This document shows positions 1 through 6,761 of a DNA stretch of 8,638 nucleotides, one piece after another. Numbering within the stretch: the stretch's first letter is position 1; each line of letters starts with the position of its first letter. The position numbers and the translations under genes are program-made. Source of the DNA: Gemmatimonadota bacterium (GTDB lineage: Bacteria > Gemmatimonadota > Gemmatimonadetes > Longimicrobiales > Gaopeijiaceae); the NCBI GenBank assembly GCA_002731735.1, contig PCCM01000094.1:6441-15078 (forward strand), given 5' to 3'. The notes beneath the pieces were generated by a model. That model was not told where the DNA came from, searched no databases, and saw nothing but the letters and a program-made list of their open reading frames with translations.

Positions 1-31
1 CGGTCCAGGCCCACAACAGAGTGAGCTGTAG

Positions 32-1993
32 ATGGCGAAGAAAGGCGACAAGAAGGCAAAGAAGGGCGACGAAAAGACGAACGGCGACTACACCGCCGGA
101 CAGATCACGGTACTCAAGGGGCTCGAGGCCGTTCGGAAGCGCCCTGGAATGTACATCGGATCGACGTCCGCCCGGGGACTGCACCACCTCGTGTACGAAG
201 TGGTCGATAACTCCATCGACGAGGCGATGGCCGGCTTCTGCACCGAGATACGGGTAGCGCTGCGGGAGGACGGCTCCGTTGCGGTCGACGACAATGGTCG
301 AGGGATCCCAGTCGACATACACCCCGAAGAGGGTGTTCCCGGCGTGGAGCTGGCGATGACCACACTCCATGCGGGGGGGAAGTTCGATAAGGACTCCTAC
401 AAAGTGTCGGGGGGGCTCCACGGTGTGGGCGTGAGTGTCGTGAACGCGCTGTCCGAGTGGCTGGAGGTGGAGATCACCAGAGACGGCGAGCGGTACCATC
501 AGCGCTACGCCAGGGGGATCAAGGAGACGGATCTTGAGGCGCTCGGGAAGGCGAAGGGCAGCGGCACGCATGTGACCTTCATGCCCGACCCGGAGATCTT
601 TACGGAGCTCTCATACAACTTCGAGACTCTCAACAACCGGCTCCGTGAGCTCGCGTTCCTCAATAAGGGCCTGAAGATCGTACTCGCCGACGAGCGTGAT
701 GGCACCGAGGATACCCATCAGTACGAAGGTGGGCTCGCCTCGTTCGTCGAGCACGTGCGGGGTTCCCGGCAGCCGCTTCACGAAAAGGTCGTCTACTTCG
801 AGGCCAGCCGTGAGGAGGCCGACATCGAGTTGGCCATGCAGTACGATGACGGCTTCAGCGAGCACACGCACACCTTCGTCAACAACATCAACACCCATGA
901 AGGTGGAGCCCATCTTACCGGGCTCAAGGCGGCGCTCACGCGGACGATCAACGACTATGCCCGTCGGAACAAGATTTTCAAGAAGGACGACGAAAGCTTG
1001 TCGGGTGATGACGTGCGTGAGGGCCTCACGTGTATTCTCAGCGTGAAGGTCATGGAGCCTCAGTTCGAGGGGCAGACCAAGACCAAACTCGGGAACAGCG
1101 AGGTGCGGGGCGCCGTCGAGGCCGCGGTTAATGAGCATCTCGGGATCTTCCTCGAGGAGAATCCCAAGGCCGCCAAGTCCATCATCGAGAAGTCGCTTTC
1201 GGCAGCGAGGGCGCGGGAGGCCGCCCGTAAGGCACGGGATTTGGCTCGCACGAAGAGCGCTTTGGAAAGTGGGGTGCTCCCTGGCAAGCTCGCGGACTGC
1301 TCGATTTCCGATCCGAGCCTGTGTGAGATTTACCTGGTCGAGGGAGACAGCGCCGGCGGAAGCGCGAAACAGGGTCGAGATCGCTCCTTCCAGGCCATCC
1401 TGCCCCTGAAGGGGAAGATCCTCAACGTGGAGCGAGCCCGGATCGACAAGATTCTTTCGAACGCAGAGATCCGAGCAATGATCACAGCCATCGGATGCGG
1501 TATTCGGGACGACTTCGAAATCGAGAAGGCCCGCTATCACAAAATCATCATCATGACCGATGCGGACGTGGACGGTGCTCACATTCGCACGCTGCTCCTC
1601 ACATTCTTCTTCCGGCAGATGAGGGACCTGATCGAGGAAGGCTACATCTACATCGCCCAGCCGCCCCTGTACCGAGTGGCGAAGGGGAAGAAGGAGCACT
1701 ACGCATACTCGGAGGAAGAGCGCGAGGATTACGTCAGCCGGTTCTCGAACGGGAAGCCAGAGGATGAGAAGCGGGGTATTCATATTCAGCGGTACAAGGG
1801 ACTCGGGGAGATGAACCCGGACCAACTTTGGCGCACGACCATGGATCCGGAGGCGAGGACGATCTACCAGGTGACGGTAGACAGCGCGGCTGAGGCTGAC
1901 TCGATTTTCAGTCGGCTCATGGGCGAGGACGTGGAGCCGCGGCGGAAGTTTATCGAGAACAACGCCAAGTACGTCAAGAACTTGGACGTGTAG
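32..1993 (+). CDS. gyrB: DNA gyrase subunit B (ATPase subunit)
   Basis: GyrB is the ATPase and TOPRIM half of the A2B2 gyrase, which uses ATP to introduce negative supercoils into DNA. The 653 residues cover the whole family length. The GHKL ATPase domain (about 20-235) has the catalytic-type Glu56 and Asn60 in YEVVDNSIDEA, DDNGRGIP at 86-93 and GGLHGVGVSVVNAL at 127-140. The transducer domain (about 236-405) carries the QTK loop at 348-350. The TOPRIM domain has EGDSAGG from Glu437 and DADVDG with Asp510/512/514, the Mg-binding set. The tail has QRYKGLGEMN at 586-595 and the usual C-terminus ending YVKNLDV. It lacks the roughly 170-residue insert of proteobacterial GyrB. Arg150 aligns with E. 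coli Arg136, the aminocoumarin contact. The first 19 residues are a Lys/Asp-rich extension. The ATG lacks a strong Shine-Dalgarno; a TAG in another frame ends at base 31, possibly the end of an upstream gene. ParE is the alternative, but the motifs and neighbourhood-free length fit GyrB better. Confidence 0.97.
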   Translation: MAKKGDKKAKKGDEKTNGDYTAGQITVLKGLEAVRKRPGMYIGSTSARGLHHLVYEVVDNSIDEAMAGFCTEIRVALREDGSVAVDDNGRGIPVDIHPEEGVPGVELAMTTLHAGGKFDKDSYKVSGGLHGVGVSVVNALSEWLEVEITRDGERYHQRYARGIKETDLEALGKAKGSGTHVTFMPDPEIFTELSYNFETLNNRLRELAFLNKGLKIVLADERDGTEDTHQYEGGLASFVEHVRGSRQPLHEKVVYFEASREEADIELAMQYDDGFSEHTHTFVNNINTHEGGAHLTGLKAALTRTINDYARRNKIFKKDDESLSGDDVREGLTCILSVKVMEPQFEGQTKTKLGNSEVRGAVEAAVNEHLGIFLEENPKAAKSIIEKSLSAARAREAARKARDLARTKSALESGVLPGKLADCSISDPSLCEIYLVEGDSAGGSAKQGRDRSFQAILPLKGKILNVERARIDKILSNAEIRAMITAIGCGIRDDFEIEKARYHKIIIMTDADVDGAHIRTLLLTFFFRQMRDLIEEGYIYIAQPPLYRVAKGKKEHYAYSEEEREDYVSRFSNGKPEDEKRGIHIQRYKGLGEMNPDQLWRTTMDPEARTIYQVTVDSAAEADSIFSRLMGEDVEPRRKFIENNAKYVKNLDV

Positions 1994-2031
1994 GAGAGAA
2001 GGTCGTTGAAGAAGTACAGCAGGGCATCCCG

Positions 2032-2619
2032 GTGACGGACCCCAAACGACTCAACACGCAAGAGCTGGTCTCGTACCTGGCCGAAAATGCGGGGCACTGG
2101 ATCGAGAGTCAGCGTGCCCAGCACCGGGTGCACGCGGACCCGCTGCCTGACACGACGCTGGCCGCCCTCAGCGGCTTCTTCGAGAAGGGGACGCTGGATC
2201 GGACCAGAATCAGGCATGTCCCCAGCATCGAGAACCCTCCCTTCTACAAGGAATTCGAGGAGGCTGGAGAGGCTTTTCCTCTGGACTTCACGGTCTGGGC
2301 GGCCATCACCTTCGGGGACGTTATCCTCGTCAATGGCGAGCAGGTTCCAGGGCCGCCGTCCCACTCGGTCGTCTTCCACGAGATGGTCCACGTGGTGCAG
2401 TACGACGAGCTCGGGATCCACGAGTTCGCTCGCAGGTACGTGACGCCCTTCGTACAGAGCCGGTTCAACTACATGTCGATTCCGCTGGAGAGCGTCGCTT
2501 TCGACCTCCAGGGACGATTCGAAGAACGGAGCGGAGACCCGTTTTCCGCCGAAGAAGAGATTCGTTCGAGAATCAGCGCGCCCGGGCTCCCTTACGCTGG
2601 GAGCGGAAGGCGCCCGTAG
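2032..2619 (+). CDS. Putative HExxH zinc metallopeptidase-like protein (gluzincin type), 195 aa
   Basis: The gene is not recognised at named-family level. HSVVFHEMVHVVQ at 111-123 is a zincin helix, with His116, Glu117 and His120 as the expected two zinc ligands and general base. Glu153 in PLESVAF, 33 residues after His120, is a good candidate for the third ligand, as in gluzincins, where a downstream ExxA-type helix supplies it. The helix also resembles the HELxHVxQ of DUF4157-type putative peptidases. There is no signal peptide or membrane segment, so a cytoplasmic location is inferred. The start is GTG at 2032, with a weak AGGG 7 nt upstream; no in-frame ATG lies between the gyrB stop and this codon. 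The 38-bp gap and shared strand suggest co-transcription with gyrB. The substrate is unknown and proteolytic activity is inferred only from the motif. Confidence 0.75.
   Translation: MTDPKRLNTQELVSYLAENAGHWIESQRAQHRVHADPLPDTTLAALSGFFEKGTLDRTRIRHVPSIENPPFYKEFEEAGEAFPLDFTVWAAITFGDVILVNGEQVPGPPSHSVVFHEMVHVVQYDELGIHEFARRYVTPFVQSRFNYMSIPLESVAFDLQGRFEERSGDPFSAEEEIRSRISAPGLPYAGSGRRP
2586..2604. terminator. Possible weak bidirectional terminator hairpin
   Basis: GCTCCC (2586-2591) and GGGAGC (2599-2604) form a 6-bp GC-rich stem with a 7-nt loop. It lies in the last codons of the HExxH gene, between it and the convergent transporter. Neither strand has a T-run after the stem, so it is not a canonical intrinsic terminator. 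The position between convergent genes is the main argument for it. Confidence 0.2.
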
Positions 2620-2674
2620 TAGAGACATCCCCCCCCGTCCGATCACCCTCCCCGAGTGCCCTGAGAAATGGCCC

Positions 2675-4372
2675 TCAGCCGGCCCACAGCGGTCCAGGGA
2701 CCCTGAGCACGTACACTGCTATGAGCCCCAGCACACCGATCAGTATCATGTAGTAGAGCGCCGGCAAAATGGTTTTTCGCAGGGTGGCACCCTCCCGGCC
2801 CAGCAGCCCGACGGTGGCGGAAGCGGCGACCACGTTGTGGATCGCGATCATGTTCCCCGCCGCGCCTCCGACGGCCTGGATGGCCACCACCATCGAGCTC
2901 GAGATGGCAAGGCGCGCGGCCACTCCGTGCTGGAAGGCCGAGAACATGAGGTTGCTCACCGTGTTCGCTCCCCCGATGAACGCGCCCAAAGCTCCCGTTA
3001 TGCCCGCGAAGAGCGGCCAGATACCCCCGACCGTGTCCGCGACGAATCCCGCCATCTCGAGCGGCATCGAGGCGAGTTCCGCGGCGTTCACACCCGAATT
3101 GATGTAGACACGAACCATGGGCACCGTGAAGATGAGCACGACGCCTGCCCCCAGCAGGACCCGGGTGGAGTCGACGAACGCATTCTTCAGGGCTCTTCCA
3201 CTCATACGGTGTAACAGCGCCGTGATCCCCACGACCAGAATCAGAATCGTCCCCGGCAAGTAGAGCGGTGTGGTCGAGGCGCTCACCGTGGTGCCAAAGA
3301 TTTCGGGCCACTCGATGCTGAAGCTCCTCAGTGCATCTTGGAAGGGAAGCGAAGGAAGGCGGCTCAGGACCAGGAGTAGCGCCAGTAAGAGGTAGGGAAG
3401 CCAAGCCATTCCGGGCCACATGTTCGGGTTCTCTCCGTCATCTTTCTCGCTCACCTCGATGTCACTCACCCAATCCGACGGCCACTGGTTCGAGTTGGGA
3501 AAGTCCCAAGTGTCGTTCGGGATCAGGAAACCCTGACGCGCGGCGAACGACACGATCCCGAGCCCTACCAGCCCTCCCATGAGGGAGGGGAACTCGGGTC
3601 CGAACATCCACGCGGTCAAGAAGTACGGAATGGTGAAGGCGACACCGGCGAACAGCGCGAAGGGCATCACCGAGAGCCCTTCGGTCCATGATTTCCGTGC
3701 ACCGAAGAACCGGGTCATCATGACCACCATGAACGCCGGCATGATCGTGCCGGTGATCGCGTGGAGGGCGGCGGCGCGGACCGTTACGGCTTGAACGTAG
3801 TCGGCCATCGTCACGCCCGATGTGGCCAGCAAGGTCGTGAACTCGGGGCTCTCCACACCGCCTGTCACCCCGATGACGATTGGAGTCCCCACAGCTCCAA
3901 AGGTCACCGCCGTGCTCTGAATCATCATGCCCAACATCACGGCGCCCGCCGCCGGAAAACCCATGGCGACCATGAGGGGGGCGGCCACCGCGGCCGGAGT
4001 CCCGAAACCGGCGGCACCTTCGATGAAGGATCCAAACAGCCAGGCGATGATGATGACCTGGATCCTGCGGTCGTCGCTGATGTCGTGGAAGCTCCTCCGT
4101 ATGGCGGCCATTCCGCCCGATCGTTCCAGCGTGTGCAGGAGCAGAATGGCTCCGAAGATGATCAGCAGGAGGTCGAACGTGAGGAACAGCCCCTCGATGG
4201 TAGAGGCGGCTACGTCGACGAACGCCATGTCCCAGATACCCAGGGCGACGGCGGCCGCCGTGACGTAGACGGCAGGCATGGCCCACTTGGCTGGAAGACG
4301 AAAGCCGACCAGGAGCACACCGGCGAGAATGATGGGTAGGGCGGCGAGGCCGGCCAGCGCTGCAGTGTTCAC
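2675..4372 (-). CDS. L-lactate permease family transporter (LctP/LldP type), 565 aa
   Basis: This is a polytopic inner-membrane secondary carrier of the LctP family (TC 2.A.14), whose known members take up lactate or glycolate with protons. Hallmarks are FGSFIEGAAGFGTPAA from about 113 followed by a PLMVAMGFP helix, FGAVGTPIVIG at 158-168, GALGAFIGGANTVSNLMF at 460-477, and GGAAGNMIAIHNVVAASATVG at 502-522. The length is close to E. coli LldP (551 residues). I see about a dozen hydrophobic segments and one long polar loop at roughly 285-320 rich in W, D, E and N. The start is placed at GTG 4372 because GGAG sits 5 nt upstream and the protein then begins directly with a membrane helix (NTAALAGLAALP). 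The open frame runs on to 4558, but those 62 extra residues are polar, membrane-unlike and overlap the divergent gene. No lactate dehydrogenase or LldR-type regulator is adjacent, so the exact substrate is unproven. Confidence 0.93.
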   Translation of the reverse strand: MNTAALAGLAALPIILAGVLLVGFRLPAKWAMPAVYVTAAAVALGIWDMAFVDVAASTIEGLFLTFDLLLIIFGAILLLHTLERSGGMAAIRRSFHDISDDRRIQVIIIAWLFGSFIEGAAGFGTPAAVAAPLMVAMGFPAAGAVMLGMMIQSTAVTFGAVGTPIVIGVTGGVESPEFTTLLATSGVTMADYVQAVTVRAAALHAITGTIMPAFMVVMMTRFFGARKSWTEGLSVMPFALFAGVAFTIPYFLTAWMFGPEFPSLMGGLVGLGIVSFAARQGFLIPNDTWDFPNSNQWPSDWVSDIEVSEKDDGENPNMWPGMAWLPYLLLALLLVLSRLPSLPFQDALRSFSIEWPEIFGTTVSASTTPLYLPGTILILVVGITALLHRMSGRALKNAFVDSTRVLLGAGVVLIFTVPMVRVYINSGVNAAELASMPLEMAGFVADTVGGIWPLFAGITGALGAFIGGANTVSNLMFSAFQHGVAARLAISSSMVVAIQAVGGAAGNMIAIHNVVAASATVGLLGREGATLRKTILPALYYMILIGVLGLIAVYVLRVPGPLWAG

Positions 4373-4415
4373 AGAGACTCCATGGTCATCGAGGGATCGA
4401 CCTTCAGTGGCCCAC

Positions 4416-4425
4416 GTCCTAGGAC
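4416..4425. promoter_or_regulatory. Perfect 10-bp palindrome in the divergent intergenic region (possible operator)
   Basis: GTCCTAGGAC is self-complementary and lies 44 bp upstream of the lactate-permease start and 112 bp upstream of the symporter start. A palindrome between divergent transporters is where a shared regulator could bind. The 10-bp length is not far above chance in a window this size, and no regulator gene is nearby, so the role is speculative. Confidence 0.2.
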
Positions 4426-4454
4426 CGAGCCGACAACATGCGGTGGCAAGAGGG

Positions 4455-4483
4455 TTACGAACAGACCGGTGCCCCTCTATCTT
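4455..4483 (+). promoter_or_regulatory. Weak sigma70-like promoter candidate for the DAACS symporter
   Basis: TTACGA (4455-4460, 3/6 to the -35 consensus) and TATCTT (4478-4483, 4/6 to the -10) are separated by exactly 17 bp. The -10 box ends 53 bp before the ATG at 4537. Spacing and location are right but the hexamers are poor, and in an unknown phylum the consensus may not apply. Confidence 0.25.
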
Positions 4484-4536
4484 CGGCGCGGCGGCTTCAG
4501 CCGTGAGCGCTCCCCTCGCCCCAGACAGGACATCAG

Positions 4537-5793
4537 ATGGAGCACAATCCGGACGCACCCTGGTACGGCCGACTGCACTGGCAGGTGCTGACCGCCATGG
4601 TCGTCGGCGCGCTGTTCGGATTCGTCGGTGGGGAGCCGATGGCGGATCGGGTTGGATGGATCGGTGATCTGTTCATGAAGTTGCTCCGCATGGTCATCGT
4701 GCCGCTCGTCCTGACGTCGATCATTTCGGGTGTGGCGTCGGTGGGTGGGGGGCGCTCCCTCGGCCGCCTGTTCAGCAAGACGATGGGCTACTACGTGCTC
4801 TCGAGCTTCCTTGCGGCCTTCGTGGGACTGCTGATGGTCAATCTCATCCGTCCGGGGGTGGGGGCTAATCTGACGGGCACCGATCAGCAGGCGCTCCCCG
4901 AGTTGTCCACGCCGGAGTCGCCGATCCAACTCCTTCTCGACATCGTACCGCAGAACGTCGTTCAGGCCGCGGCAACGGCCGACATGCTGGCGCTGATCTT
5001 CTTCTGTATCGTCTTCGGAGCCGCGCTCTCGACCCTTCCGGACAAGTCCCGCAGGCCGCTCGTCGAGTTCTTCGACGCGCTCTTCCATGTGATGATGACT
5101 CTCACGTCGGGCATCATCAGGTTCCTGCCCATCGGCGTGTTCGCGTTGATCACGCGCATGATCGGTACGACCGGCTTCGACGCCTTCCGCCCGCTTGCGA
5201 TGTATGCGCTCACGATCTTCTCCGGCGTGACGATCCACTTCTTCGTGAGCCTGCCGATCCTGTTGATCCTTCTCGGACGAATTTCCCCGCGCATTCACTT
5301 CGCCAACATGCGCGAGCCGCTGTTGATCGCTTTCTCGACCAGTTCCTCTGGGGCGACGCTGCCCGTCACGATGAACGTGGTCGAAGAAAAGGTCGGCGTA
5401 TCCAACAAGATCGCGTCCTTCGTTCTGCCGATGGGGGCTACGATCAACATGGATGGCACCGCAGTCTTCGAGTGTGCCGGTGCACTTTTTATTGCGCAGG
5501 CGATGGGATTCGACCTAACCATTATGCAGCAAGGGATTGTTGTGCTGACCGCGCTTTTGGCGTCGATCGGTGCCGCAGCCGTGCCCTCGGCCGGGCTCGT
5601 GGTGATCTTCATCGTGCTGGGAGCGATCGGCCTGGAGGGCCCGGATGTGAACGTCATCGTCGGATCAATGCTGGCTATCGACCGGCCGCTCGACATGTAC
5701 CGAACGGCGGCCAACGTTTTCAGCGACTCCTGCGGCGCGGCGATCATCGCGCGGTCGGAGGGAGAGACCGGCGTAGACACGGAAGTGCGGTAA
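4537..5793 (+). CDS. Dicarboxylate/amino acid:cation symporter (DAACS, SLC1/GltP family), 418 aa
   Basis: This inner-membrane, elevator-type carrier probably imports glutamate/aspartate or C4-dicarboxylates with Na+ or H+. The signature elements are in order. HP1 has the serine-rich SSSGATLP at 269-276, TM7 has NMDGTA at 304-309, HP2 has AAVPSAG at 347-353, and TM8 has DRPLDMYRTAANVFSD at 382-397. Against GltPh, Asp386 matches D394 (amino-group contact), Arg389 matches R397 (contact to the acidic side chain), Thr390 matches T398, Asn393 matches N401 and Asp397 matches the Na+ ligand D405. Keeping Arg389 argues for an acidic substrate rather than a neutral one. The length is normal for bacterial members. 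The ATG has AGGA 6 nt upstream. The gene diverges from the lactate permease across 164 bp. Which member of the family it is (GltP, DctA or another) cannot be read from sequence alone. Confidence 0.94.
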   Translation: MEHNPDAPWYGRLHWQVLTAMVVGALFGFVGGEPMADRVGWIGDLFMKLLRMVIVPLVLTSIISGVASVGGGRSLGRLFSKTMGYYVLSSFLAAFVGLLMVNLIRPGVGANLTGTDQQALPELSTPESPIQLLLDIVPQNVVQAAATADMLALIFFCIVFGAALSTLPDKSRRPLVEFFDALFHVMMTLTSGIIRFLPIGVFALITRMIGTTGFDAFRPLAMYALTIFSGVTIHFFVSLPILLILLGRISPRIHFANMREPLLIAFSTSSSGATLPVTMNVVEEKVGVSNKIASFVLPMGATINMDGTAVFECAGALFIAQAMGFDLTIMQQGIVVLTALLASIGAAAVPSAGLVVIFIVLGAIGLEGPDVNVIVGSMLAIDRPLDMYRTAANVFSDSCGAAIIARSEGETGVDTEVR

Positions 5794-5798
5794 GAACC

Positions 5799-6011
5799 CG
5801 AATTCAGCGGTTGGCGGTGCGTGCCGTCGGGCGCCTCGAGAATCCCGAGTTGATCCCGCTGATCCCCCCACTCCTCTTCTCCGACGACGAGACCGTACGC
5901 TCCGAGGCAGTCAACGCGCTGGGGCAGGCGGTGTTCCGAATGGATGGTGACAAGGTGGCGGGGGGTGACGTGATCGTGCGGGCCACACTAGTCGTCCCCG
6001 TGGTCGAGTGA
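5799..6011 (+). pseudogene. Remnant of a HEAT-repeat protein gene, missing both ends
   Basis: One frame from about 5799 to the TGA at 6009-6011 reads as HEAT-like helices. RLAVRAVGRLENPELIPLI is followed by PPLLFSDDETVRSEAVNALG, both with the alternating Leu/Ala and the D-x-x-V-R-x-x-A turn typical of HEAT repeats. Such repeats normally sit in long arrays, yet only about 70 codons remain. No convincing start codon or ribosome site precedes them: the frame continues backwards out of frame through the end of the symporter gene, where it no longer looks like protein. After QAVF the sequence loses the repeat pattern and stops. I recall similar repeats in long HEAT-repeat or peptidyl-prolyl isomerase proteins of Gemmatimonadota, but cannot confirm that here. 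The alternative is a small real gene starting at an in-frame TTG (5811) or GTG (5817). Confidence 0.45.
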
Positions 6012-6042
6012 GCTTGTTGGACACCCGGAGGTCGACCCGACA

Positions 6043-6071
6043 ACGTTCCAGAGCCGTCTAGAACGGAACGT
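6043..6071. terminator. Possible weak hairpin at the end of the DUF2461 gene
   Basis: ACGTTCC (6043-6049) and GGAACGT (6065-6071) are perfect inverted repeats of 7 bp around a 15-nt loop that contains the DUF2461 stop codon (6058-6060). It lies at the 3' end of the minus-strand operon, where a terminator is expected. The long loop and absence of a T-run make it weak. Confidence 0.2.
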
Positions 6072-6741
6072 CTACTGCGTCGCAGAGGAACTCCATCAGT
6101 GGCGTGGCGCTCCGAAAAACCCTTTTGAGTTCCTGGGGAAGCTTCGGGTCGGTGATCATCTTCTTCGGAACTTGAGCCACGCCGATGAAGTCCTTCCGCT
6201 TGAGGTCCTCGACGAGGGGGTGGTCGGGGTCGAAACCCTTGGGTGGCCGTTTCAGCCGGTCGCCCTCCAACACGTAGGTGTCACGAAAGCGTTTGGCGCC
6301 AACCGTTCGTTTCCAGGCCTGCGCATCGTCGACGATCGCCTCCCGGATCTTCTTCAGGCTCGGTGAGTCGGGATGCCACATGCCGGAGCCGGCGAAGCAC
6401 CCACCACGGTCGATGTGGAGGTAGTATCCGGGCGCGTGGGCGTCCTTACCTAACTCGTGGCGAAACTGGATGCCGATGTGGGTCTTGTACGGGGTCTTGT
6501 CCTTCGAGAACCGCGTGTCTCGGTAGATTCGAAACATCGAGCCGCCGACCGTCCGCGGATTCGACCGGAAGTGCTCGCTCAACGTTCTTAGGTGGGCTCC
6601 GAAGTCGATGATGAACCGGATGGCGGGATCCTTCACGTGGTCTTCGTAGCGGTGCTTATTTTCGTTGAACCACTCCCGTTTGTTGTTCTCGGTCAGGTCC
6701 TTCAGGAAGGTGAAGGTCTCTTTCGTAAAATACGCTGCCAT
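6058..6741 (-). CDS. DUF2461 domain-containing protein (TIGR02453 family), 227 aa
   Basis: The whole protein is one DUF2461 domain, a widespread family of unknown biochemical function. Diagnostic segments are FTFLKDLTENNKREWFNENK at 10-29, RIYRDTRFSKDKTPYKTH at 71-88, PGYYLHID at 104-111 and the glycine-rich GGCFAGSGMW at 113-122. The length is normal for the family. There is no signal peptide or membrane helix, so it is probably cytoplasmic. The ATG at 6741 lies 20 bp after the stop of the propeller gene. The only purine-rich stretch upstream (GAGGAA) is about 15 nt away, overlapping that gene's stop, so initiation may depend on translational coupling. It appears to be the last gene of a three-gene minus-strand operon. 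No function is proposed. Confidence 0.93.
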   Translation of the reverse strand: MAAYFTKETFTFLKDLTENNKREWFNENKHRYEDHVKDPAIRFIIDFGAHLRTLSEHFRSNPRTVGGSMFRIYRDTRFSKDKTPYKTHIGIQFRHELGKDAHAPGYYLHIDRGGCFAGSGMWHPDSPSLKKIREAIVDDAQAWKRTVGAKRFRDTYVLEGDRLKRPPKGFDPDHPLVEDLKRKDFIGVAQVPKKMITDPKLPQELKRVFRSATPLMEFLCDAVDVPF

Positions 6742-6761
6742 GTCGTTGCCGGCGGCTTTCC

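Noticed and set aside
1..31. End of an upstream gene (TGA at 22-24 or TAG at 29-31)
   Set aside because: Only 7 to 9 codons are visible in either frame, too few to tell whether either is coding or which family it belongs to.
611..1825. A 404-codon open frame on the minus strand inside gyrB
   Set aside because: It is antisense to an unmistakable gyrB, has no recognisable domain, and long antisense frames are expected opposite GC-rich genes.
2629..2636. Run of eight C between convergent genes
   Set aside because: It is non-coding and plausible by chance in GC-rich DNA. It matters only as a place where sequencing length errors may occur.
1864..2646. A 260-codon minus-strand open frame across the gyrB end and the HExxH gene
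   Set aside because: It overlaps two plus-strand genes with clear motifs, and its translation is charged and low in hydrophobic pattern with no domain.
4421..4449. Possible sigma70 promoter for the lactate permease (TTGCCA on the minus strand at 4449-4444)
   Set aside because: The -35-like hexamer is good (5/6), but no acceptable -10 occurs at 16-19 bp spacing; the candidates share too few bases with TATAAT.
4477..5298. A 273-codon minus-strand frame opposite the symporter
   Set aside because: Its translation is dominated by R, E, H, D and Q, as typical for the antisense of a membrane-protein gene. The opposite strand carries a complete transporter.
6014..6043. Inverted repeat TTGTTGG / CCGACAA between the HEAT remnant and DUF2461
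   Set aside because: It needs a G-U pair, has a 16-nt loop and no T-run, so it is not convincing as a terminator.
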